NCBI RefSeq assembly: GCF_015207245.1
Contig: NZ_JADEXF010000030.1
Location: 1 to 10,907, forward strand
Length of the DNA: 10,907 bases
Direction: 5' to 3'
Source: Nostoc cf. edaphicum LEGE 07299
GTDB lineage: Bacteria > Cyanobacteriota > Cyanobacteriia > Cyanobacteriales > Nostocaceae
Shown: piece by piece, positions 1-5,447 of the stretch
Layout of the letters: every line of letters starts with the position of its first letter
Numbering within the stretch: position 1 is the first letter of the stretch
Translations under genes and position numbers: made by a program
The notes under the pieces: model-generated
Database searches by the model: none
Seen by the model: only the letters and a program-made list of their open reading frames with translations
Told to the model about the DNA's origin: nothing

Positions 1-37
1 CTCTCAGACAAGGGCAATTATTAAGGAATTAATATAT

Positions 38-235
38 ATGATTATTACATTGATTATAGCTTGGATAGTCTTCATAATATTATGGAAGTTGCTGAAAGCA
101 ACCGTGAGCACTGCATTAACTCTTGCGGCAATCCTTGTTTTATTAAATATTAGTTTTGGCATTACTCCCCAAGATATTTGGCATTACGTAATGCAGTTTG
201 CTCAAAATCTGTCGCAGATCCAAACTGGAAAGTAA
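38..235 (+). CDS. Small two-helix membrane protein, function unknown
   Basis: A 65-residue protein. Two hydrophobic stretches are visible, about residues 2-18 and 24-43, separated by a short basic turn (KLLK). They are followed by a polar, probably amphipathic C-terminal segment (GITPQDIWHYVMQF, about residues 41-54). This suggests a helical hairpin in the inner or thylakoid membrane with a small exposed tail. The ATG is preceded by AAGGA at 23-27, about 10 bases upstream, which supports this start. The gene converges with the downstream thioesterase and shares an intergenic hairpin with it. Its upstream neighbour lies outside the window. The GITPQDIW segment resembles small hypothetical proteins I recall from other cyanobacteria, but I cannot name a family or function. 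It is real by start signal, composition and an intact frame; the function is unassigned. Confidence 0.65.
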   Translation: MIITLIIAWIVFIILWKLLKATVSTALTLAAILVLLNISFGITPQDIWHYVMQFAQNLSQIQTGK

Positions 236-240
236 AAATC

Positions 241-275
241 TATACTTCACTTTTGCTAATGAAAGGTGAAGTATA
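241..275 (-). terminator. Hairpin terminator of the thioesterase gene, between convergent genes
   Basis: TATACTTCAC (241-250) pairs perfectly with GTGAAGTATA (266-275). The stem can extend inward through one G-U pair and three A-T pairs to a 7-base loop. Read on the minus strand the hairpin is followed by GATTTTT, so it fits a factor-independent terminator for the thioesterase, whose stop lies 27 bases upstream. On the plus strand there is no T-run after the stem, so termination of the small membrane protein gene is less certain. Confidence 0.7.
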
Positions 276-301
276 AAAGATGAAATGACAACCTTTCTTA
301 A

Positions 302-802
302 TCAATTGTTATTTAATGCTGAAATCTTGGCTAAGGCATCCTTAAAACTTGGCGGCAACTGACGCATAATCTTGCCTCTGTCGCGATCTAAAGCCACTAA
401 TGTCACCTTAGCCGTGACGTATAATTCTTGTCCATCAGTTGAGACAATGGCATAATCCCAATTGATGCGCACACCTGTCACCTCAGCCATGCGCGTTTTT
501 ACCATCACTGCCATACCCAATTGAACTGAACGGTGATAGCGCACCGACAATTCTACAACTGGTAAATCGCAACCTATAGCGGCTAAATCAGCAAATTCAA
601 TTCCTATAGATCGTAAGCATTCAATCCGCGCTTCTTCCATCCAAGCTATATAAGAACCGTGCCAGACAATACCGCCATAGTCAGTGTGGTGGGGTTGCAC
701 TCTGACAGGATATTCAAACCAATTCCCAAACTCGTTAGTTGATGGATTGTCAAGGGCGCTGGTTGGTGGCAATTTTGGTTGGCTGGGTTTTTCTTCTGAC
801 AT
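302..802 (-). CDS. Acyl-CoA thioesterase, hotdog fold (4HBT/YbgC-like)
   Basis: Predicted soluble hotdog-fold thioesterase that hydrolyses an acyl- or aroyl-CoA. The family signature is clear at about residues 37-64 (from HHTDYGGIVWHG through YIAWMEEAR), which matches the 4HBT/YbgC pattern. Asp41 is the probable catalytic residue, and His48, Tyr51, Glu57 and Arg59 sit in the usual places. The hotdog core runs to about residue 150. The first 28 residues are a Pro/Ser-rich extension that is not part of the fold. I chose the ATG at 802 (166 residues) over an in-frame TTG two codons upstream; the ribosome binding site is weak for both. In cyanobacteria some members of this family act as the 1,4-dihydroxy-2-naphthoyl-CoA hydrolase of phylloquinone synthesis, but nothing nearby supports that role, so the substrate is open. 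It is divergent from the CHAT gene. Confidence 0.85.
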   Translation of the reverse strand: MSEEKPSQPKLPPTSALDNPSTNEFGNWFEYPVRVQPHHTDYGGIVWHGSYIAWMEEARIECLRSIGIEFADLAAIGCDLPVVELSVRYHRSVQLGMAVMVKTRMAEVTGVRINWDYAIVSTDGQELYVTAKVTLVALDRDRGKIMRQLPPSFKDALAKISALNNN

Positions 803-859
803 CTTCAATTTTCTCAGTACCTATAAATTTTCCAAATTATTGAACAGCATAAAAATTAA

Positions 860-888
860 TTGCGTTGTCGGACTTATTGATTTAATAT
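860..888 (+). promoter_or_regulatory. Candidate promoter for the TPR-CHAT gene
   Basis: TTGCGT (860-865) and TAATAT (883-888) are separated by 17 bases, a sigma-70-type spacing with moderate matches to both boxes. A transcript from here would begin near 895 and leave a leader of about 25 bases carrying GGGAG (905-909), 9 bases before the ATG at 919. Assigned by pattern only. Confidence 0.35.
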
Positions 889-918
889 TTACCTTCCGAG
901 TATAGGGAGTGTTTTGTT

Positions 919-2988
919 ATGCAGCCTAATCTCCGGTATGTGAGTGTTGTTACTTTATCTCTACTTAGCTTACTAGGTTTTGGGATGGTATATCCAGACA
1001 TTAACCAGGTAAATACAAATGCAAGATTGAGGTACGAATCTGGAGAAAAAGCTCAAGCTTTACCCAAGAATAATCAACTCTCAGAAATTGCAAGGCTCAA
1101 TGAAGAAGCTATCAAAGAATCTCGTCAAGGTCAATCGCAAGAAGCGTTGCAGAAATTACAGAAAGCATTAGCCATCAGCAGAGACTTTGGAGAGCGCTCT
1201 TGGGAAGCAGTAACATTCAACAACATCGGCAGAATCTACCAAAGTCAAAAAAAGTATTCTGAAGCACTTCGATCCTATCAGCAAGCCTTATTAATTAACA
1301 AAGAACTTGGGGATTTAGTTCGACTTGGAAAAACTTACAGTAACATAGGTTACTTATTCGATATCCAAAACCAGCCAGAGTTAGCAATTTTTTTCTACAA
1401 GCATTGCTTGATTAATCGTGAGAAAGCTCGCTTGAATCCATCAGTACTGAGTGCGCGGCAACCAGATGCTTACAACATAACTGTTAGACAGACATATCGC
1501 ATTTTGGGTGAACGATTGCTGAAACAGGGACGTGTTGCTGAAGCACAAAGGATAATGGATTTACTCAAAGTTGAAGAACTAGAGGAATATCTCCAGAATG
1601 TGCCGGGTAATCAACGTACTGTCAAAGGTATTAATATAGCGGCAACAGAAAAACCAATTAAACAAAAGCTGGATCAAAGTGTCGATAATGCTGTTGTGCT
1701 GGGTAAAGAACTGACAACACTACGGAAAATTTCTCCCCAACAGCGATCGCTCGAACAGAAACAACGCATCGAGCAACTAGTCTTAAATCAACAGCAACTT
1801 CTAGATGGATTTAACGAATTTATCAATAGTCCTTCAGTGAAAGCACAGGTAGAGCAAATTAGCCGTACAGCGAGGCGGCAAAATTTAGATTTGGAAAGTC
1901 TCAACGAACTTCGAGATAATTTGGCGCGATTACCTCAAAAATCGGCACTACTCTACCCACTGATTTTAAAAGATAGTTTGGAATTGGTCTTGGTAACTCC
2001 TGAATCCCCACCAATCCATCGCACCGTTGCTGTAAAACGCGAAAACCTCCATCAAACAATTGATGCTTTCCGCCAAGCTTTAATTAATCCCAGTCGAAAT
2101 ATCAAAGCACCTGCACGCCAATTGTATGACTGGCTAATTAAACCGATAGAGAAAGACTTGAAGCTATCAGGTACGCAAACTCTAATTTACGCTCCAGATG
2201 ATCGGTTACGCTACATTCCGTTAACTGCTTTATATGATGGCAAACAATGGCTGGTGCAGCGCTTTAATGTGAATCACATTACATCTGCCAGTCTGGCTAA
2301 CTTAAACACCCCAAAACAATCCACTTTGCGGGTTTTAGCGGGTGCTTTTACTAAAGGTAATTATGAAATCAAAGTTGGGAATCGACAGGTTGCTTTCGCT
2401 GGCTTACCCTTTGCAACGCGGGAGGTGGAAAGTTTAGCAGCTGCGGTTCCTGAAACTACGAAGCTTTTAGACGATGCCTTTACCCCCAGAGTCACTGTAC
2501 CCCAAATGGATGATTATACAATTGTCCATTTAGCGACTCATGCAGCCTTTGTGGTGGGTAAACCAGAAGATTCGTTTATTTTATTCGGGAATGGCGATCG
2601 CGTTAATTTTAGAAATGTCGCCACTTGGTCACTCCCGAATGTAGATTTGGTAGTGTTGAGCGCCTGTGAAACCGGCTTGGGAGGCAAGTTAGGTAACGGC
2701 GAGGAAATTTTGGGCTTCGGCTATCAGATGCAACAAACCGGCGCTAGAGCCGCGATCGCCTCTTTATGGTCTGTAGATGATGGTGGTACGCAAGCACTCA
2801 TGAGTGCTTTTTATGGTATCCTCTCTACTGAAAAGCTGAGTAAAACCGAAGCTTTACGTCAAGCTCAAGTCTCATTAATTACTGGGAAGTGGAAGGAAAT
2901 AAGTCACAATGCACGCGTAGCAGCAGTTAATGACTTTAGTCATCCGTACTATTGGGCACCCTTTATTTTAATTGGCAATGGACTTTAG
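919..2988 (+). CDS. TPR-CHAT protein, caspase-like (clan CD) protease homologue
   Basis: 689 residues. Residues 8-24 are hydrophobic and may be an uncleaved anchor or a signal peptide. Residues about 55-170 hold roughly three tetratricopeptide repeats, the clearest being NNIGRIYQSQKKYSEALRSY (101-120) and SNIGYLFDIQNQPELAIFFY (141-160). A helical linker follows (200-340). Residues about 400-689 form a CHAT domain with the expected His-Cys dyad: His541 in VHLATHAAF and Cys583 in VVLSACETG, followed by GEEILGFGYQMQQTGARAAIASLW and the terminal YYWAPFILIG typical of the domain. Both catalytic residues are present, so it is probably an active protease. The TPRs are expected to bind a partner or substrate. 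CHAT proteins are related to caspases and separase, and in some systems are switched on by a sensor, but no sensor gene adjoins this one. The start is supported by GGGAG 9 bases upstream. Confidence 0.9.
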   Translation: MQPNLRYVSVVTLSLLSLLGFGMVYPDINQVNTNARLRYESGEKAQALPKNNQLSEIARLNEEAIKESRQGQSQEALQKLQKALAISRDFGERSWEAVTFNNIGRIYQSQKKYSEALRSYQQALLINKELGDLVRLGKTYSNIGYLFDIQNQPELAIFFYKHCLINREKARLNPSVLSARQPDAYNITVRQTYRILGERLLKQGRVAEAQRIMDLLKVEELEEYLQNVPGNQRTVKGINIAATEKPIKQKLDQSVDNAVVLGKELTTLRKISPQQRSLEQKQRIEQLVLNQQQLLDGFNEFINSPSVKAQVEQISRTARRQNLDLESLNELRDNLARLPQKSALLYPLILKDSLELVLVTPESPPIHRTVAVKRENLHQTIDAFRQALINPSRNIKAPARQLYDWLIKPIEKDLKLSGTQTLIYAPDDRLRYIPLTALYDGKQWLVQRFNVNHITSASLANLNTPKQSTLRVLAGAFTKGNYEIKVGNRQVAFAGLPFATREVESLAAAVPETTKLLDDAFTPRVTVPQMDDYTIVHLATHAAFVVGKPEDSFILFGNGDRVNFRNVATWSLPNVDLVVLSACETGLGGKLGNGEEILGFGYQMQQTGARAAIASLWSVDDGGTQALMSAFYGILSTEKLSKTEALRQAQVSLITGKWKEISHNARVAAVNDFSHPYYWAPFILIGNGL

Positions 2989-3239
2989 GTGTATCGTATC
3001 TCACATTATAATTGCTGCTACTGCCCAGATTCACCATCTGACACCTTAGTAACGTGCAATAACGGTGATTTTGACCCGGCTCATGAGATTTTGGTAGCTA
3101 AAAAAAATATGCGATGGGCTAGCTATGGCCAATCACTTAATGATAATTGAGATAACGGGTAGGAGCGATCGCTAACTAACTGTTACCGATTAACAGTTAC
3201 CGATAATCAATTTCTAATTTGCTACCGACCTTTGAAACC
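2989..3239. other. Intergenic region between convergent CHAT and DUF1815 genes
   Basis: 251 bases without a gene. One HIP1 octamer lies at 3165-3172. A perfect 9-bp inverted repeat follows: TAACTGTTA (3177-3185) with TAACAGTTA (3191-3199), around a 5-base loop. The hairpin lies 40 bases past the DUF1815 stop, but neither strand has a following T-run. It may end or protect the 3' end of either message without being a classical terminator. No good terminator is visible directly after the CHAT stop. Confidence 0.4.
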
Positions 3240-3584
3240 TTAATACTTCTTGGCAAGAGTTTTAGAGCCTGTATCACTTTGCATAGATTGCTTGACAAGA
3301 TCGGCCAATTCGTCTAATTGGCTAATTGCCTCCGCACCTTCTAGCTTCATTAATTCGCGGTCATCCCGCATTTCCGTCCAAGTAATGCCGTAATCGGACA
3401 CTAAAAATCTAATCAGATGGTTATCACCTAAGCTAACCATAAACGATGCACTATTCATTTGGTCGCCACAGGTATAGCACGATGCTGGATACCCACGACG
3501 CTCCAATACAATCGCCAAGGCTTGCAGGTTCATTACTAAGTCTTGAACGAATTGTCGATGTTGATGTGCTAGTCTCAGAAACAC
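3240..3584 (-). CDS. DUF1815 family protein
   Basis: A 114-residue soluble protein that I recognise as the cyanobacterial DUF1815 family; its function is unknown. An N-terminal helix (about residues 5-30) leads into a Cys-x-x-Cys pair at Cys36 and Cys39 (SCYTCGDQ). A beta-rich core follows (about 46-70, FMVSLGDNHLIRFLVSDYGITW), then a C-terminal helix (about 83-102). The cysteine pair could be redox-active or bind a metal, which is inference only. It starts at GTG (3584). The choice is secure because GGAGG, a near-perfect ribosome binding site, ends 6 bases before it (complement of 3591-3595), and no ATG lies near. The gene stands alone, convergent with CHAT, with a large gene-free region upstream that must contain its promoter. 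Confidence 0.85.
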   Translation of the reverse strand: MFLRLAHQHRQFVQDLVMNLQALAIVLERRGYPASCYTCGDQMNSASFMVSLGDNHLIRFLVSDYGITWTEMRDDRELMKLEGAEAISQLDELADLVKQSMQSDTGSKTLAKKY

Positions 3585-4022
3585 TTTTGTCCTCCAGACA
3601 CCACAGTAATTTGAGTTTCTTTTATATTTTCTTTAGATTTTCTCATCCATTGGTATTGTAAACTATTCATTACAATTATCAGACGGATGATATTGAGTCG
3701 TTAATTGACTACCTTGTTTAGGGTAGTGGATCGATGTTTTGAGAGCCGTATCAAACTATTCAGTTTGCAAATTCAAAATTTCGGACAGAATTGCTAAATT
3801 TAACTATATCTTTATACACTTCTGTCAGAGTGCATTCTTACAGTAAGCGATCCGCTTTAAGGGTAACTTAAATCTAGCACTAGTCAACTACAAAAAAGGT
3901 ACATATTTGGTTTTTATTAGCTATGTGCAGTCAAATACACGGTTATTAGAGGCCATAATGTAGTTTTGCATCGTTATACTGTCTCTTTTAGATGTTTAGT
4001 CTGTTCTCTTTCTAACGTAGAT

Positions 4023-4054
4023 TTTGGTATAGACAAATGATTAGTTATACCAAA
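4023..4054. repeat. 9-bp perfect inverted repeat in the large intergenic gap
   Basis: TTTGGTATA (4023-4031) is the exact reverse complement of TATACCAAA (4046-4054), separated by 14 bases. It has no T-run on either side, so it is not an obvious terminator. It could be a dimeric regulator site or an RNA stem, and chance occurrence in AT-rich DNA is not excluded. Confidence 0.35.
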
Positions 4055-4210
4055 TTCGTTCCTCCTAGATATATAAAGTTAAGCAGATGACAGTGCAAAT
4101 GATAGATTAACTAGTTGCAAAAAAATTAAGTGCAACACTTTATACGAACCTAACGTAGTTAGTAGACAAATGTGAGTGTAGAATCCACAATGTAAAAACT
4201 TAACACTGAT

Positions 4211-4267
4211 AATACCTAAACCCAACAGAGCAATGTTGCCATTTAGGCAATATTTCTAGGTATTTTT
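4211..4267 (+). terminator. Two-tier hairpin plus T-run, orphan terminator-like structure
   Basis: The outer stem AATACCTA (4211-4218) pairs with TAGGTATT (4257-4264). The inner stem AATGTTGCC (4232-4240) pairs with GGCAATATT (4246-4254) through one G-U pair around the loop ATTTA. The structure runs into TTTTT (4263-4267). This is the form of a factor-independent terminator on the plus strand, yet no plus-strand gene lies upstream before the convergent CHAT gene more than 1.2 kb away. It may end an unannotated small RNA. Confidence 0.4.
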
Positions 4268-4475
4268 GGATTATTCCCAAAAAGTTGTACGAACCAAAGC
4301 AGGGTAATTTAGAAGGATTCTTATCTTAATTTGGTTTTGCCAAATTTAATGAATATATAATATATTTCGATTATCTATCCAAAGAGAGTAATTATTTTTT
4401 ATTAATAACTCAGTTAACTAATTTGTAATTCGTCATAACGCTTTCTACAAGAGGCTGCGCCTAGCTTGCTTTCTC

Positions 4476-4605
4476 ATAGACCCGGATTTCTCACCACACC
4501 TCGAATGGAGGAGTAATGAGTAGTGAGTAATGAGTAAAATTCTTAACTTATTACTTATTACTCATTACTTATACGCAAAGCAGCTTGTGAGAAATGCGGG
4601 ATAGA
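4476..4605. mobile_element. MITE-like element, 120 bp, with 14-bp terminal inverted repeats and ATAGA duplication
   Basis: CCCGGATTTCTCAC (4481-4494) and GTGAGAAATGCGGG (4587-4600) are inverted repeats matching at 13 of 14 positions. They are flanked directly outside by the same 5 bases, ATAGA, at 4476-4480 and 4601-4605, as expected of a target-site duplication. Inside is a second inverted structure built of GAGTAAT-like heptads (4511-4537) and their complement (4548-4570); its mismatches are G-to-T wobbles, so the RNA could fold into one long hairpin. The element has no coding capacity, so it would need a transposase supplied from elsewhere. The transposase family cannot be told from this copy alone. 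Confidence 0.7.
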
Positions 4606-4695
4606 GTACGCAAACCCCCTACCATTGCGCTAACGTAATTCGTAATTATTAGTAAGCTGGTGTGCATTCAAGTTGCACATTATCTCGTAGAGACT

Positions 4696-4752
4696 GTCAT
4701 TAGTCATTTGTCCCTTGTCCTTTGTAAATACAAATGACTAATGACAAAGGAC
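4696..4752. repeat. Heptad-based palindromic repeat
   Basis: GTCATTAGTCATTTGT (4696-4711) is a perfect 16-bp reverse complement of ACAAATGACTAATGAC (4730-4745) around an 18-base loop. The loop segment GTCCTTTGT (4716-4724) can instead pair with ACAAAGGAC (4744-4752), so two folds compete. The units are about 7 bases long (TTGTCAT/TAGTCAT type) and resemble the array upstream of the M48 gene at 7062-7131. This is probably a member of the short heptad repeats common in Nostoc-type genomes. Confidence 0.6.
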
Positions 4753-4827
4753 GACATTGACGGGGATTATGTAATTTAGATGTATTTTAGCTTAAGATAC
4801 TTGTGCGTCATTGTCTTTTTTAGTGGT

Positions 4828-4865
4828 ATTGAATTAGTTGGAGCCTAGATTCCAACTAATTCAAT
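4828..4865 (-). terminator. Strong hairpin downstream of the DUF2839 gene
   Basis: ATTGAATTAGTTGGA (4828-4842) pairs perfectly over 15 bp with TCCAACTAATTCAAT (4851-4865), around an 8-base loop. It lies 13 bases beyond the DUF2839 stop, where a 3' end is expected. The minus-strand sequence after the stem has no run of T, so it departs from a textbook factor-independent terminator. It may instead stabilise the 3' end. Confidence 0.5.
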
Positions 4866-4878
4866 TATGAATTAAGAA

Positions 4879-5094
4879 TTAATAGACTACTTGCCACCAA
4901 CCGAAAGCTGGGCCGATAAAACGAATTGTTGCCCATCCTACAACCATAAGACCAATACCTATCCAAGCACCACGAGTAGTCCAAGTGACAAATTGTTCGC
5001 CTTGAGTTTTTGTGATCGGAACCCAAGACAAGATCCGAGTCTCTTTACCGTATGTTTCCCCTAGTGTGGTTTTACGACGTTTTGCTTCACCCAT
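4879..5094 (-). CDS. DUF2839 family small membrane protein
   Basis: A 71-residue protein starting MGEAKRRKTTLGE, the conserved opening I associate with DUF2839 proteins of cyanobacteria. A basic, soluble N-terminus (about residues 1-40, including KETRILSWVPITKTQGEQF) is followed by one hydrophobic segment (about 44-65, GAWIGIGLMVVGWATIRFIG) and a short aromatic tail (FGWWQVVY). A single-pass membrane protein is therefore likely, perhaps in the thylakoid; the location is inference. I chose the ATG at 5094 because it begins with the family's N-terminus; an in-frame TTG three codons upstream is less likely. No ribosome binding site is visible before it. It is a single gene. Downstream is a strong hairpin (4828-4865), and upstream is the repeat block that separates it from the DinG-like gene. 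Function unknown. Confidence 0.85.
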   Translation of the reverse strand: MGEAKRRKTTLGETYGKETRILSWVPITKTQGEQFVTWTTRGAWIGIGLMVVGWATIRFIGPAFGWWQVVY

Positions 5095-5248
5095 AATTAG
5101 CAATTTAAATTCTACTTAGATTCTAAATTTATCTTGCCAGAAATCATGCCTACAGAGAGGCGATGAATCGCAGCACCTTCCATAAGCTGATAATAGTTCT
5201 TGCTTCTGGGCGATCGCACTTTGGTTGACAAAATTTAAATTGGGCATT

Positions 5249-5440
5249 GGGGAGCCACTGCGGTGAGGCAGCCCCCATCTTCTCCCAAAGGGAGACGCGA
5301 AGCGCGATGGCGGTTTCCGTCGTTAGCGCTAGCGGTAGCGTTCGCGTAGCGTCTCGTAGAGAGGAACGAGCGTCTGGGAGACTGCCGAACCCGAAGGGTC
5401 TTGGGGTCTCCCCAAGTGGAGCAAGTGGCGTCACTGGTAA
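5249..5440. repeat. GC-rich block of small palindromic dispersed repeats
   Basis: This stretch is far more GC-rich than its surroundings and is made of short palindromes and near-repeats. GGGAGAC occurs at 5290-5296 and 5376-5382. Related AGACGCGAAGCGCG and GCGTTCGCGTAGCGTCT segments lie at 5293-5306 and 5338-5354. ACCC-GAA-GGGT is at 5389-5399, and a 7-bp hairpin CTTGGGG-TCT-CCCCAAG at 5400-5416. I recall such GCGTAGCGTCTC and GGGAGACGC motifs as small dispersed repeats in Nostoc-type genomes. Open frames that cross this block on both strands are by-products of the repeats. It begins 8 bases past the stop of the DinG-like gene and may serve as that gene's 3' untranslated structure. Confidence 0.65.
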
Positions 5441-5447
5441 CTGAATT

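Larger units (their letters stand above)
3585..4878. other. 1.3 kb gene-free, AT-rich region with structured elements
   Basis: No reading frame here looks like a gene. The left part should carry the DUF1815 promoter on the minus strand. Recognisable items are a 9-bp palindrome at 4023-4054, a smaller inverted repeat (GTTGCA 4114-4119 with TGCAAC 4131-4136), a two-tier hairpin with a T-run at 4211-4267, a MITE-like element at 4476-4605, a short hairpin (TGTGCA 4661-4666 with TGCACA 4674-4679), a heptad palindrome at 4696-4752, and a strong hairpin at 4828-4865 next to the DUF2839 gene. A non-coding RNA ending near 4267 is possible but unproven. Confidence 0.5.

Noticed and set aside
684..905. 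A 73-residue plus-strand frame between the thioesterase and CHAT genes
   Set aside because: More than half is antisense to the thioesterase N-terminus and the rest covers the likely CHAT promoter.
3446..3661. A plus-strand frame over the DUF1815 gene
   Set aside because: It is antisense to a well-supported gene and has no recognisable protein features.
3947..3957. TAGAGGCCATA shared with 9915-9925, considered as a common regulator site
   Set aside because: Exact 11-base matches are expected several times by chance in a window of this size, and the surrounding bases do not match.
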